Of a DNA stretch of 64,000 bases, positions 1-8,303 are shown piece after piece. How positions within the stretch are numbered: position 1 is the first letter of the stretch; each line of letters opens with the position of its first letter. The translations under genes were made by a program, and so were the position numbers. Location: assembly GCF_014651075.1 (NCBI RefSeq), contig NZ_BMWE01000023.1:1-64000 (forward strand), in the 5' to 3' direction. Under the pieces are notes generated by a model. It saw only the letters and a list, made by a program, of their open reading frames with translations. It was not told the DNA's origin and made no database searches. Source of the stretch: Streptomyces djakartensis. Lineage in GTDB: Bacteria > Actinomycetota > Actinomycetes > Streptomycetales > Streptomycetaceae.

Positions 1-282
1 GGGGGCCTGGGCCGGGGCGGCCTGCGCGGCCGGCTGAGCGGTGGTGGTCCCGGCGGCCCCCGCGGCCGCGGTACCCGCCGGAGCCGGGACGGCGGCCGCC
101 CCGGGCTTGTAGTCGGCGAAGAAGTCCCACCAGGCTCGGTCTACCGAGTTCGGGTCCTGGAGGTACTGCTGATAGATCTCGTCGACGAGCCACTCGTTGG
201 CACCGAACGACGCTGCGGGATTCTTCCCCGCTTGGTCGGTGTCGGTCGAGATGCTCGAGTTACTGGGGGACTGTGGCGACAC
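1..282 (-). CDS. kgd: Multifunctional 2-oxoglutarate decarboxylase/dehydrogenase E1, N-terminal part (partial)
   Basis: Only the first 94 codons are in the window; the gene runs off the left edge. The protein would be the thiamine-diphosphate E1 (fused to succinyltransferase in actinobacteria) of the 2-oxoglutarate dehydrogenase complex of the TCA cycle. The start is a GTG at 282 giving MSPQSPSNSS. It is followed by the family's N-terminal signature (VDEIYQQYLQDP, then DRAWWDFFADYKPG) and an Ala/Pro-rich linker. About 280 bp of non-coding DNA lies upstream and must carry its promoter. Identification rests on the N-terminal helix motif and on gene order. Confidence 0.88.
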   Translation of the reverse strand, partial: MSPQSPSNSSISTDTDQAGKNPAASFGANEWLVDEIYQQYLQDPNSVDRAWWDFFADYKPGAAAVPAPAGTAAAGAAGTTTAQPAAQAAPAQAP

Positions 283-563
283 GGCGGCAACCGCCCTCTT
301 CCGCTTCACAAGATGATGGACAGCGGGAATCAAGGCTACGCCTCCCTGACCGTGAAGGTCAGGTCGGGCCCGTTCATCGTCGTGTAAGTCACATCGCGAA
401 CCGCGTTTCAGGGCTTGAAATGGCGGGAAACAAGCGTAGTTCCGCTTCAGGAGGGAAGGGCGGGGCAGGGCCCGGTACGCCGATGGCGCGGGCCTGTGCC
501 TGATCACACGTGTCCGTCAGCGCGGACGCCCGTGGATCTTGTGGCTCCGCTTCGAACTTTACG

Positions 564-1676
564 TCAACTTGGCACAGAAGGCAGTCCCGGAAGAGTGACA
601 AGGATCCGGCAACCTCGCTCGGATTCGGCCACTCCGATCCTGCCTCCGTGCAGATCCACCGCCCAGCGGGCGATCGCCAGGCCCAGCCCCGTGCCGCCGT
701 CGCTGCCCGGCCCCTGCGGCCGCTTGGCACTGCCGCGGTTGAACCGCTCGAAGACGCGGTGCCACTCCGACTTCGGAATGCCGGGGCCCTCGTCCAGGAC
801 CTCCAGCTCCAGTGACTCCGGCAGCGCGCCGCGCCGCGCCTTGACCGTCACCCGGCCGTGCGGCGGGCTGTGCTTGACCGCGTTGTCGATGAGGTTGGCG
901 ACGACCTGGTGGATGCGCTCCGGGTCCGCGTGCGCGGTCAACTCCGGTGGGTGGACGTCGAGGTGCAGATGAACGTCCGTACGGGTGTGACTGCCCGAGC
1001 CGGTGGCGATGCCCGCGCGCACCGAGGCGACCATGTTGGCCTCCTTCAGCACCCCCGACAGATACGGCCACACCTCGAAGCGCCGCTGTTTCAGCGGTAC
1101 GACGCCGTTGTCCAGGCGGGACAGGTCCAGCAGCGTCTCCACCAGCCGGCCGAGCCGCTCGGTCTGCTTCAGCGCCGTGCGCATCGTCTCCGGGTCGGCC
1201 TGCGTGACACCGTCGACGATGTTCTCCAGCACCGCGCGCAGCCCCGCGATGGGCGTGCGCAGCTCGTGCGAGACATTCGCCACCAGTTCCTTGCGCTGCC
1301 GGTCCTGGGCCTCCAGCTCGTCGGCCATGGCGTTGATCGTCACGGCCAGTTCGCCCATCTCGTCACGGCGGTTCTCGCGCGTCCGGCGGGTGTAGTCGCC
1401 CTGCGAGATGGAACGCGCCACCGCCGTCATCTCGTCCAGCGGCGCGGTGAGCGAATGGGCCACGAACTGCGTGATGAGCAGCGTGGCGATCATCGAGAAG
1501 ACCGTGATGAAGCGCAGCTCGGTCTTGGTGTGCACCGCGATCACCGACAGCCCCGTGGTGATCAGCACCGAGATGACGACCAGCGCGCCCAGCTTGGTCT
1601 TGATCGAGAAGGGACTCACTCCGCCCCAGGGTTCCGGGTCCCCGGGGCCTCGCCGTGCGGCCGGCCCGCCGCTCAT
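564..1676 (-). CDS. HAMP-domain sensor histidine kinase
   Basis: This is the membrane sensor kinase of a two-component system, 370 residues. Two membrane segments lie at about 27-48 and 55-74 with almost no extracellular loop, so the signal may be sensed in the membrane. A HAMP-like linker follows, then the phosphoacceptor motif VSHELRTP with His137, an N-box (VANLIDNAVKHS) and a glycine-rich G-box near 325-345. Its start codon overlaps the stop of the upstream OmpR-type regulator (ATGA), so the two are translationally coupled. Its place beside kgd is typical of Streptomyces; the signal cannot be read from the sequence. Confidence 0.92.
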   Translation of the reverse strand: MSGGPAARRGPGDPEPWGGVSPFSIKTKLGALVVISVLITTGLSVIAVHTKTELRFITVFSMIATLLITQFVAHSLTAPLDEMTAVARSISQGDYTRRTRENRRDEMGELAVTINAMADELEAQDRQRKELVANVSHELRTPIAGLRAVLENIVDGVTQADPETMRTALKQTERLGRLVETLLDLSRLDNGVVPLKQRRFEVWPYLSGVLKEANMVASVRAGIATGSGSHTRTDVHLHLDVHPPELTAHADPERIHQVVANLIDNAVKHSPPHGRVTVKARRGALPESLELEVLDEGPGIPKSEWHRVFERFNRGSAKRPQGPGSDGGTGLGLAIARWAVDLHGGRIGVAESERGCRILVTLPGLPSVPS

Positions 1677-2413
1677 GGCGTCGGGGTCTCCAGGGCGTAA
1701 CCCACGCCGTGCACCGTACGGATCCGCTCGGCGCCGATCTTCCGGCGCAGCGCCTTGATGTGGCTGTCGACCGTGCGTGTGCCGGAGGCGTCGGCCCAGT
1801 CCCAGACCTCGGCGAGCAGCTGCTCGCGCGAGAGCACCGCACGCGGGGTGTTCGCCAGGCAGACCAGCAGGTCGAACTCGGTGGGCGTGAGGTGAACGTC
1901 CTCACTGCGCACCCGGACCCGGCGCTGCGCGTGGTCGATCTCCAGCTCGCCGAGGCGCAGGATGCCGCTGCGCGGCGTCGCGGCGGCGATCGCGGCCCGT
2001 TCCACCCGGCGCAGCAGCACGTGCACACGTGCCGCCAGCTCCCGCATCGAGAACGGCTTCGTCATGTAGTCGTCGGCGCCGACCCCGAGTCCGACCAGCA
2101 TGTCGGTCTCGTCGTCGCGCGCGGTGAGCATCATCACCGGCACCGGCCGGGCTGCCTGCACGCGGCGGCAGACCTCCAGACCGTCGAAGCCGGGCAGCAT
2201 GATGTCGAGGATCAGCAGGTCGGGCTGCCAGGCCTCGGCCGTGTCGACCGCGGCCGGACCGTCGCCCGCCGTTTGCACGAGGAATCCCTCGGCGCGCATA
2301 CGGGTCGCGATGGCGTCCACGATCGTGGCGTCGTCCTCGACGACGAGAACCCGACGCTGTGCGCCCGGAGTAGCCGTCGCCGAACCGTTGTGGGAGGTGT
2401 GTGTCTGCTCCAT
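1673..2413 (-). CDS. OmpR-family response regulator
   Basis: This is the DNA-binding partner of the downstream sensor kinase. It has a receiver domain with an acidic pocket (VVEDD), the phosphoacceptor Asp in LLILDIMLP, and the switch Lys in TKPFS. A C-terminal winged helix follows, with TPTEFDLL and VDSHIKALRRKIG. I chose the ATG at 2413 (MEQTHTSHNG) because a purine-rich GGGGCGGGCG precedes it. An in-frame ATG at 2482 has no ribosome site and would add a low-complexity leader. The gene is 246 residues and overlaps the kinase by 4 bp. Confidence 0.92.
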   Translation of the reverse strand: MEQTHTSHNGSATATPGAQRRVLVVEDDATIVDAIATRMRAEGFLVQTAGDGPAAVDTAEAWQPDLLILDIMLPGFDGLEVCRRVQAARPVPVMMLTARDDETDMLVGLGVGADDYMTKPFSMRELAARVHVLLRRVERAAIAAATPRSGILRLGELEIDHAQRRVRVRSEDVHLTPTEFDLLVCLANTPRAVLSREQLLAEVWDWADASGTRTVDSHIKALRRKIGAERIRTVHGVGYALETPTP

Positions 2414-2548
2414 CGCCCGCCCCTGGGGTGTGCTTTCCGGAATCAGTGGGGTGATTCCTTCTGACTGGCTGTGCCTGCGCATGGTTGCGATTGACGCTTG
2501 AATGATCGGCGTCAGAGGAGCAGCGTACGGGGAGGCAGTACGCCTTTG

Positions 2549-3226
2549 CTATCCAGGGCTGATAGCGAGGTGCACGACGTCGGGAGCGCCCCGGGCAACC
2601 GGGATCTCTTCGGTACGCACCTGCTGGAACCCGGCATTCCGCAAGGTTTCCTCGAATTGCGGAGAGGGCTGGGCGGACCAGACGGCGAGAACCCCTCCGG
2701 GCCTCAACACCCGTGCGCAGCTTGCCAGTCCGGCCTCACGGTAGAGATTTCCGTTGCCCTCCGTGACCGTCCATCCGGGGCCGTTGTCGATGTCGAGACA
2801 CAGGGCGTCGAACGTGTCGGATGTCTCATTGACGTAGGCCACCAGATCGGCTTCGACGATATGTGCGCGCGGGTCGGCCAGGGCCCGGGCGGAGATCGCG
2901 GAGAGCGGGCCGTCCTGATGCCACTCGACGATCGCCCGCTCGCGTTCCACCACCGTGATCCGTCCCCAGCGAGGGTCCGCCGCCGCGTGTGCCAGCGAGA
3001 AGCCGACGCCGAGCCCGCCGATCAGCACGTCGGGGTCGGTCCGGCCGGCCAGGGCGTCCAGTGCCGCGTCGACCAGCCGCCGCTCCGAACGCCCGTCGGA
3101 GGTGTCCATCAGGAAGCAGCCGTTCGCGATGATCTCCAGTCGGCCGCCGTGCCGCCGCAGCACGACCTCGCCGTGCGGGCCCTCGCGACGGTCCAGTACG
3201 TGGGGAATGTCGTTCGAGGTGGGCAT
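2549..3226 (-). CDS. Spermidine/spermine synthase-like methyltransferase-fold protein
   Basis: The 225-residue protein has a class I Rossmann fold of the spermidine-synthase type. The nucleotide-binding loop is LIGGLGVGFSL, the acidic end of strand 2 is TVVERE, and the active-site-like segment is DALCLDIDNGPGW. It lacks the N-terminal beta-barrel of full polyamine aminopropyltransferases, so the substrate is uncertain. The ATG (MPTSNDIPHVLDRREG) was chosen because upstream codons look non-coding. Streptomyces commonly carries such SpeE-like proteins without a SpeD partner. It sits upstream of the two-component pair on the same strand. Confidence 0.75.
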   Translation of the reverse strand: MPTSNDIPHVLDRREGPHGEVVLRRHGGRLEIIANGCFLMDTSDGRSERRLVDAALDALAGRTDPDVLIGGLGVGFSLAHAAADPRWGRITVVERERAIVEWHQDGPLSAISARALADPRAHIVEADLVAYVNETSDTFDALCLDIDNGPGWTVTEGNGNLYREAGLASCARVLRPGGVLAVWSAQPSPQFEETLRNAGFQQVRTEEIPVARGAPDVVHLAISPG

Positions 3227-3373
3227 GGGGGCATCCTGACAGGCGTGGACGGCGCGGCGCGAAGGATTTCCGCCCGGCCATGAGGTCGCTGTGAACCGGC
3301 TTTCGTGTGGCGCCCGTCGCGGACAGCGGGACGGGCGGCGAAGGCTGTGACATGACGGAAGGAGCGCCCCGCC

Positions 3374-4342
3374 GTGGACCGCACCGCACCGGCCGGTGAG
3401 ACGGCCGGCCCGACGCCGCCGCACGCGCCCGGGTCCGAGATGTCCGGGCTGCTGGACGGGGTGCCGGGGCCACGGACCCGCCGGGCGGACGGCTCCGGGG
3501 CCGACGCCGTTTCCACGGCCCCGGGGCCGGTGGACGGCACGCCGCGGGCGTCCCCGGTCGGGCGCCCGGGCGAGTCGGCCGGCAGGGACGTACGGGAACC
3601 GGCGGGCGCCGTCGCCCCGGCGCGGACGTCGCGGTTCCGGCACGGGCTCGATGCGTCACGGCCCTGGCTGCTGCTGCCGACCCCCACCAGCACGCCGTTC
3701 ACGTTCGCATACGCGGCCCTGCTCTGTATGACCTCGCTGATCTCCGCCTACGCGGACCCCGCCCTCGTGCACGCCCTGCTGCAGGGCTCCAGCACCGATG
3801 TGGCGCACCTGGTGCGGGCGCCGGCGTTCGTGCTGGTCGGCAGTGCGCTGTGGGTGGCGGGCGGGGTGACGTCGCCGTTCGTCATCGGTTTCGTGCTCGT
3901 GTTGACCGCGCTGGAGCGTCGGATCGGGGGCCTGTCGACGGCCGGCGTCTTCCTGCTCGGTCATGTCCTGGCCACCCTGGCGACCGAGGTCCCGGTGGGG
4001 CTCGCGGTGCTGGCCGGGCACCTGCCCGACAGTTCGCTGCACCGCCTCGACTACGGCGTCAGCTTCGGTGTCGCCGCCGGCACCGGCGCGCTGGCCGGTC
4101 TGCTGCCGCTCTGGCAGCGCGTTCCGCTGCTGGCCGCCTTCGGCGGGATGCTGCTCCGGGATCTGCTCGCCCTCGGCGACCCGATGACGGACTGGGGGCA
4201 TCTGATCGCCCTGGCCATCGGGGTCGCGACCTGGCCGGTGGTCCGGCGGTGGCGGGTGCCGCGGGCCGACGGGGCGTCAGGACGGGGCAGCGGTGGTGTG
4301 CCGGGCGCTGGTGAGCGGCGCCACGACCTGCCAGCCGAGTGA
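3374..4342 (+). CDS. Rhomboid-like membrane protein
   Basis: After a disordered Pro/Gly-rich cytoplasmic tail of about 95 residues there are roughly six hydrophobic segments. A GVSFGVAAG motif in a late helix and WGHLIALAIG in the last helix are placed like the GxSx and H-containing helices of rhomboid intramembrane serine proteases. This fits the actinobacterial rhomboid-like family. Catalysis is inferred only. The GTG start is preceded by GGAAGGAG. The 3' end overlaps the convergent GNAT gene by 66 bp. Confidence 0.7.
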   Translation: MDRTAPAGETAGPTPPHAPGSEMSGLLDGVPGPRTRRADGSGADAVSTAPGPVDGTPRASPVGRPGESAGRDVREPAGAVAPARTSRFRHGLDASRPWLLLPTPTSTPFTFAYAALLCMTSLISAYADPALVHALLQGSSTDVAHLVRAPAFVLVGSALWVAGGVTSPFVIGFVLVLTALERRIGGLSTAGVFLLGHVLATLATEVPVGLAVLAGHLPDSSLHRLDYGVSFGVAAGTGALAGLLPLWQRVPLLAAFGGMLLRDLLALGDPMTDWGHLIALAIGVATWPVVRRWRVPRADGASGRGSGGVPGAGERRHDLPAE

Positions 4343-4939
4343 CGCGTAGAGCCGCCGGCCCGCGGGGGTCCCGGCCAGGACGCCGGTCCGGGCGCCCTGC
4401 CGGGCGGCGGCGTCCTGCAGGGTCCGCATGACGAGCCTGCCGAGCCCTCTGCGGCGGTGCTCGGGGGTCGTCTCGATCTGGTCCGCCACCGCGGTCGCCC
4501 CCGTGGGGGCGATCTGGCCGCGCGCCGCCAGAGAGCCGTCGGGCGCGGCGATCAGTACCCGGGTCACCCCGCCGCGCGACCAGCGGCGCATCCGGTAGCC
4601 GGGTGGCACCTCGGTGACGTCCGGAGCGTCGTCCGTGGTCAGCGGGACGGTCATCAGATAACCGGGCTCGGGATCGATCCACCAGCTGTCGTCCAGCCAG
4701 CGGGCGACCACCGCCGGATCCCGGAACGCCTTCAGCCACACTCCGTCGCCGGTGACCGCGCCGGCCGTCTTGCGGACAGTGGCCTCGTCGAGCCCGTCCC
4801 CGGTCGCGCCGAACACATGCCGGGTCACATGGCCGATCGCCCCCACGTCGATCGTGCAGCCCCACGCCTCGGCCACCGGCGGAGCCGCCCCGCGGGAGAC
4901 CACCCACCCGTCCACCCATGCCCGCACGGTCTCGTCCAT
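4277..4939 (-). CDS. GNAT-family N-acetyltransferase
   Basis: This is a 220-residue acetyl-CoA-dependent transferase. The C-terminal half holds the acetyl-CoA loop EHRRRGLGRLVMRTL and the following helix (GTPAGRRLYASLGW). The N-terminal half is a family-specific region with no recognisable motif. The ATG at 4939 (MDETVRAWVDG) is preceded by GGGGGGA. The gene diverges from lon across about 190 bp and converges on the rhomboid-like gene, overlapping it by 66 bp. The acceptor substrate is unknown. Confidence 0.85.
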   Translation of the reverse strand: MDETVRAWVDGWVVSRGAAPPVAEAWGCTIDVGAIGHVTRHVFGATGDGLDEATVRKTAGAVTGDGVWLKAFRDPAVVARWLDDSWWIDPEPGYLMTVPLTTDDAPDVTEVPPGYRMRRWSRGGVTRVLIAAPDGSLAARGQIAPTGATAVADQIETTPEHRRRGLGRLVMRTLQDAAARQGARTGVLAGTPAGRRLYASLGWQVVAPLTSARHTTAAPS

Positions 4940-5084
4940 GCCATCCCCCCGCAAAGCGCTTGTAATAACCTCATGCGGCATTCGCCCATTACTTTGAGGG
5001 ACTCTACGCGCTCCTGCGCTCCCGATGTGACCCGTGATCGCTGACAGCGAACGGCCCTCGGGGAACATTCGCCGGGCCCTGCGC

Positions 5085-5105
5085 ATTGAGTCGGCATAGC
5101 TCAAC
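5085..5105 (+). promoter_or_regulatory. HAIR-type HspR operator in front of lon
   Basis: The inverted repeat ATTGAGT-N7-GCTCAAC lies 22 bp before the lon start codon. It matches the HAIR element (CTTGAGT-N7-ACTCAAG) bound by the heat-shock repressor HspR in 11 of 14 defined positions. lon was reported as a member of the HspR regulon in Streptomyces, so a functional operator is expected here. Confidence 0.72.
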
Positions 5106-5126
5106 TTGACTGCCGAAGGGGAGATC

Positions 5127-7541
5127 ATGGCTTCGACGTCCACACCGCTCACCCTGCCCGTTCTGCCGCTCGACGACGAGGTCGTGCTGCCCGGGATGGT
5201 GGTCCCGCTGGACCTGAGCGACAACGAGGTCCGGGCCGCGGTGGAGGCCGCCCAGGCCGCTGCCCGGACAACACCCGGAAAGCCCCGGGTACTCCTGGTG
5301 CCGCGCATCGACGGGACGTACGCGAACACCGGCGTGCTCGGCACCGTCGAGCAGGTGGGCCGGCTGGCCGACGGCGACCCGGGCGCGCTGATCCGCGGCC
5401 GGGGCCGAGTGAGGATCGGTGCGGGGACCACGGGCCCCGGCGCTGCCCTCTGGGTCGAGGGCACCAGCGTCGACGAGACCGTCCCGGAGCCGCTGCCCGG
5501 GCAAGTGACGGACCTGGTCAAGGAGTACAAGGCGCTCGCCACCGCCTGGCTGCGCAAGCGCGGCGCCTGGCAGGTCGTCGACCGGGTCCAGGCCATCGAC
5601 GACGTGTCGGCGCTCGCCGACAACTCCGGCTACTCGCCGTTCCTCACCACCGAGCAGAAGGTGGAACTCCTGGAGACCGCCGACCCGGTGGTCCGTCTCA
5701 AGCTCGCCACCCAGCAGCTGCGCGACCACCTCGCCGAACAGGACGTGGCCGAGTCCATCGCCAAGGACGTCCAGGAGGGCGTCGACAAGCAGCAGCGCGA
5801 GTTCCTGCTGCGGCGTCAGCTGGAAGCGGTCCGCAAGGAGTTGCGCGAGCTGAACGGCGAGCAGGAGGGCGAGGAGTCCGACGACTACCGCGCCCGCGTG
5901 GAGGCCGCCGACCTGCCCGAGAAGGTCCGCGAGGCCGCGCTCAAGGAGGTCGACAAGCTGGAGCGGTCCTCCGACCAGTCACCCGAGGGCTCCTGGATCC
6001 GCACCTGGCTCGACACGGTCCTGGAGATGCCGTGGAACGAGCGCACCGAGGACGCCTACGACATCCAGGGAGCCCAGGCCGTCCTCGACGCGGAGCACGC
6101 CGGCCTGGACGACGTGAAGGAGCGGATCACCGAGTACCTGGCGGTGCGCAAGCGGCGCGGCGACCGCGGGCTCGGCGTCGTCGGCGGGCGCCGCGGAGGC
6201 GCCGTGCTCGCGCTCGTGGGGCCGCCCGGCGTCGGCAAGACCAGCCTGGGCGAGTCCGTCGCCCACGCCATGGGGCGGAAGTTCGTGCGCGTGGCCCTCG
6301 GCGGCGTCCGTGACGAGGCCGAGATCCGCGGCCACCGGCGGACCTACGTCGGTGCCATGCCCGGCCGGGTCGTCCGCGCCATCAAGGAGGCCGGGTCCAT
6401 GAACCCGGTCGTCCTGCTCGACGAGATCGACAAGGTGGGCTCGGACTTCCGGGGCGACCCGGCCGCGGCCCTGCTCGAGGTGCTCGACCCGGCGCAGAAC
6501 CACACCTTCCGGGACCACTACCTGGAGGTCGAGCTGGACCTGTCGGACGTGGTCTTCCTCGCCACCGCCAACGTCCTGGAGGCCATCCCCGAGGCCCTGG
6601 CCGACCGCATGGAGGTCGTCCGCCTGGACGGCTACACCGAGGACGAGAAGGTCGTCATCGCCCGCGACCACCTGCTCCCGCGGCAGCTGGAGCGGGCCGG
6701 GCTCGACCAGGACGAGGTGGCCATCGACGAGGGAGCCCTGCGCAAGCTCGCCGGTGAGTACACGCGCGAGGCGGGCGTGCGCAACCTGGAGCGGTCCGTC
6801 GCACGGCTGCTGCGCAAGGTCGCGGCCCAGCACGAGCTGGGCGAGCGGGAGCTGCCCTTCACCGTCCGCGACGAGGACCTGCGCTCTCTGATCGGCCGGC
6901 CGCACCACGTGCCCGAGTCCGCCCAGGACCCGGCCGAGCGCCGGACCTCCGTGCCGGGCGTGGCGACGGGCCTCGCGGTGACGGGCGCCGGTGGTGACGT
7001 GCTGTACGTGGAGGCGTCGCTGGCCGACCCGGAGACGGGTGCCGCGGGGCTGACCCTGACCGGTCAGCTGGGCGACGTGATGAAGGAGTCCGCGCAGATC
7101 GCGCTGAGCTTCCTGCGCTCCCACGGCGCCGAGCTCGAACTGCCGGTGGCCGACCTGAAGGACCGGGGCGTGCACATCCACTTCCCGGCGGGCGCGGTCC
7201 CCAAGGACGGCCCCAGCGCCGGCATCACGATGACCACCGCCCTGGCCTCGCTGCTCTCCGGCCGCCTGGTGCGCACGGACGTGGCGATGACCGGCGAGGT
7301 CTCGCTGACCGGCCGGGTCCTGCCGATCGGCGGCGTGAAGCAGAAGCTGCTCGCCGCGCACCGGGCGGGGGTCACCACCGTGATCATCCCCAAGCGCAAC
7401 GAACCCGACCTGGACGACGTCCCGGCGGAGGTGCTGGACAAGCTCGACGTCCACGCCGTCACCGACGTCCGCCAGGTCCTGGAGCTGGCGCTCGCCCCCG
7501 CCACCGCGGGTGTGGCGCCGGAGGTTCCGGTGGCCGCGTGA
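5127..7541 (+). CDS. lon: ATP-dependent Lon protease
   Basis: This 804-residue cytoplasmic AAA+ protease degrades misfolded and regulatory proteins. Domains in order: LON substrate-binding domain (about 5-200), helical linker, AAA+ module with Walker A GPPGVGKT (about 366-373) and Walker B VVLLDEIDKV, sensor region, and the S16 protease domain with catalytic Ser near 696 (KDGPSAGI) and Lys near 738 (GGVKQKLLAA). The ATG at 5127 follows GAAGGGGAG; a TTG at 5106 is in frame but overlaps the operator. Expression is probably repressed by HspR at the HAIR element. A strong terminator follows the gene. Confidence 0.97.
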   Translation: MASTSTPLTLPVLPLDDEVVLPGMVVPLDLSDNEVRAAVEAAQAAARTTPGKPRVLLVPRIDGTYANTGVLGTVEQVGRLADGDPGALIRGRGRVRIGAGTTGPGAALWVEGTSVDETVPEPLPGQVTDLVKEYKALATAWLRKRGAWQVVDRVQAIDDVSALADNSGYSPFLTTEQKVELLETADPVVRLKLATQQLRDHLAEQDVAESIAKDVQEGVDKQQREFLLRRQLEAVRKELRELNGEQEGEESDDYRARVEAADLPEKVREAALKEVDKLERSSDQSPEGSWIRTWLDTVLEMPWNERTEDAYDIQGAQAVLDAEHAGLDDVKERITEYLAVRKRRGDRGLGVVGGRRGGAVLALVGPPGVGKTSLGESVAHAMGRKFVRVALGGVRDEAEIRGHRRTYVGAMPGRVVRAIKEAGSMNPVVLLDEIDKVGSDFRGDPAAALLEVLDPAQNHTFRDHYLEVELDLSDVVFLATANVLEAIPEALADRMEVVRLDGYTEDEKVVIARDHLLPRQLERAGLDQDEVAIDEGALRKLAGEYTREAGVRNLERSVARLLRKVAAQHELGERELPFTVRDEDLRSLIGRPHHVPESAQDPAERRTSVPGVATGLAVTGAGGDVLYVEASLADPETGAAGLTLTGQLGDVMKESAQIALSFLRSHGAELELPVADLKDRGVHIHFPAGAVPKDGPSAGITMTTALASLLSGRLVRTDVAMTGEVSLTGRVLPIGGVKQKLLAAHRAGVTTVIIPKRNEPDLDDVPAEVLDKLDVHAVTDVRQVLELALAPATAGVAPEVPVAA

Positions 7542-7560
7542 CGGAGGTCATCGGATGAGG

Positions 7561-7594
7561 AAGGCCCGGGCCCCGTGAGGGAGGCCCGGGCCTT
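7561..7594 (+). terminator. Terminator hairpin after lon
   Basis: A perfect 12-bp inverted repeat (AAGGCCCGGGCC / GGCCCGGGCCTT) with a 10-nt loop begins 20 bp after the lon stop. It lacks a long T tract, as is usual for Streptomyces hairpin terminators. Confidence 0.8.
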
Positions 7595-7685
7595 CACCGT
7601 GTGGCCGCCCTGTGCAACGGGAACGGCCTGGCCTGCGGAATACTTGCCGAGCTGCGGCGACGGCGGCAGGTGGCGGAGAATTCCA

Positions 7686-7707
7686 GGTACCGGGATCGGG
7701 TACCGGG
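7686..7707 (+). repeat. GGTACCGGG direct repeats before the MarR gene
   Basis: Two copies of GGTACCGGG start 13 bp apart, about 25-45 bp before the GTG of the MarR gene. Each contains the palindrome GGTACC. This is a possible autoregulatory site; only the repeat itself is seen. Confidence 0.35.
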
Positions 7708-7730
7708 CGAGAACCGAGGCAGGGGCTGAC

Positions 7731-8222
7731 GTGCACGAGGAAGGCAACGACGCCGGACACCGGGATGCCGGTCCGGCCGGGAGCGGGGTGGACCAGCCCG
7801 CGTTCCTCGCGTTGGAGCGGGAGCTGACCGTGCTGCTGCGGCGCGCCCGGGCCAGCCAGGGCGAGATGGCCCGGGAGGTCCATCCCGACCTCGAGTCGTC
7901 CGCGTACGGCATCCTCGTCCGGCTGGACGAGTACGGCGGGCAGCGGGCCACCGAGCTCGCCGCCTACATCGGCGTCGGCAAGGCCACGATGTCCCGCCAG
8001 TTGCGCGCCCTGGAGGAGCTCGGCCTGGTCGCCCGCGAGCCCGACCCCGCCGACGGCCGCGCCTGGCTCGTCGCCCTCACCCAGGAGGGCCACGACCGTG
8101 TCCGCCGGGTGCGTGAGGCCCGCCGCGCCCGCTACGCCGGCCGCCTCGCCGACTGGGACACCGGCGCGGTGACGGAACTGGCCCGGCTGCTGCACCAGCT
8201 CAACCGCAGCATGGAGAAGTAG
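7731..8222 (+). CDS. MarR-family transcriptional regulator
   Basis: This is a 163-residue winged-helix DNA-binding protein. The HTH and wing run through RATELAAYIGVGKATMSRQL, EELGLVAREPDPADGR and AWLVALTQEG, the standard MarR pattern, flanked by dimerisation helices. The GTG at 7731 follows AGGGG at good spacing; the codons before it look like untranslated leader. No partner gene lies beside it: lon upstream is separated by a terminator and the downstream gene is convergent. The ligand is unknown. Confidence 0.88.
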   Translation: MHEEGNDAGHRDAGPAGSGVDQPAFLALERELTVLLRRARASQGEMAREVHPDLESSAYGILVRLDEYGGQRATELAAYIGVGKATMSRQLRALEELGLVAREPDPADGRAWLVALTQEGHDRVRRVREARRARYAGRLADWDTGAVTELARLLHQLNRSMEK

Positions 8223-8226
8223 TCCC

Positions 8227-8280
8227 GAAGCAGCTTTGAAGCAGCTTTGAAGCAGCTCTGAGCAGCTCTGAAGCAGCTCC
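8227..8280. repeat. Five-copy 11-bp tandem repeat between convergent genes
   Basis: GAAGCAGCTTT occurs twice exactly, then three times with small changes (GAAGCAGCTCT, GAGCAGCTCT, GAAGCAGCTCC). It fills the gap between the MarR and PP2C genes. Confidence 0.8.
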
Positions 8281-8303
8281 GGAAACGCGCCCGGCGCCGG
8301 TCG

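Noticed and set aside
5061..5084. ClgR activator site upstream of lon
   Set aside because: TTCGC and GCG are present but the spacing does not fit the motif I recall.
5979..7454. A 491-codon frame opposite lon
   Set aside because: Lon motifs are intact on the plus strand; the minus frame is His/Gly/Arg-rich low-complexity, as expected from GC-rich codon shadowing.
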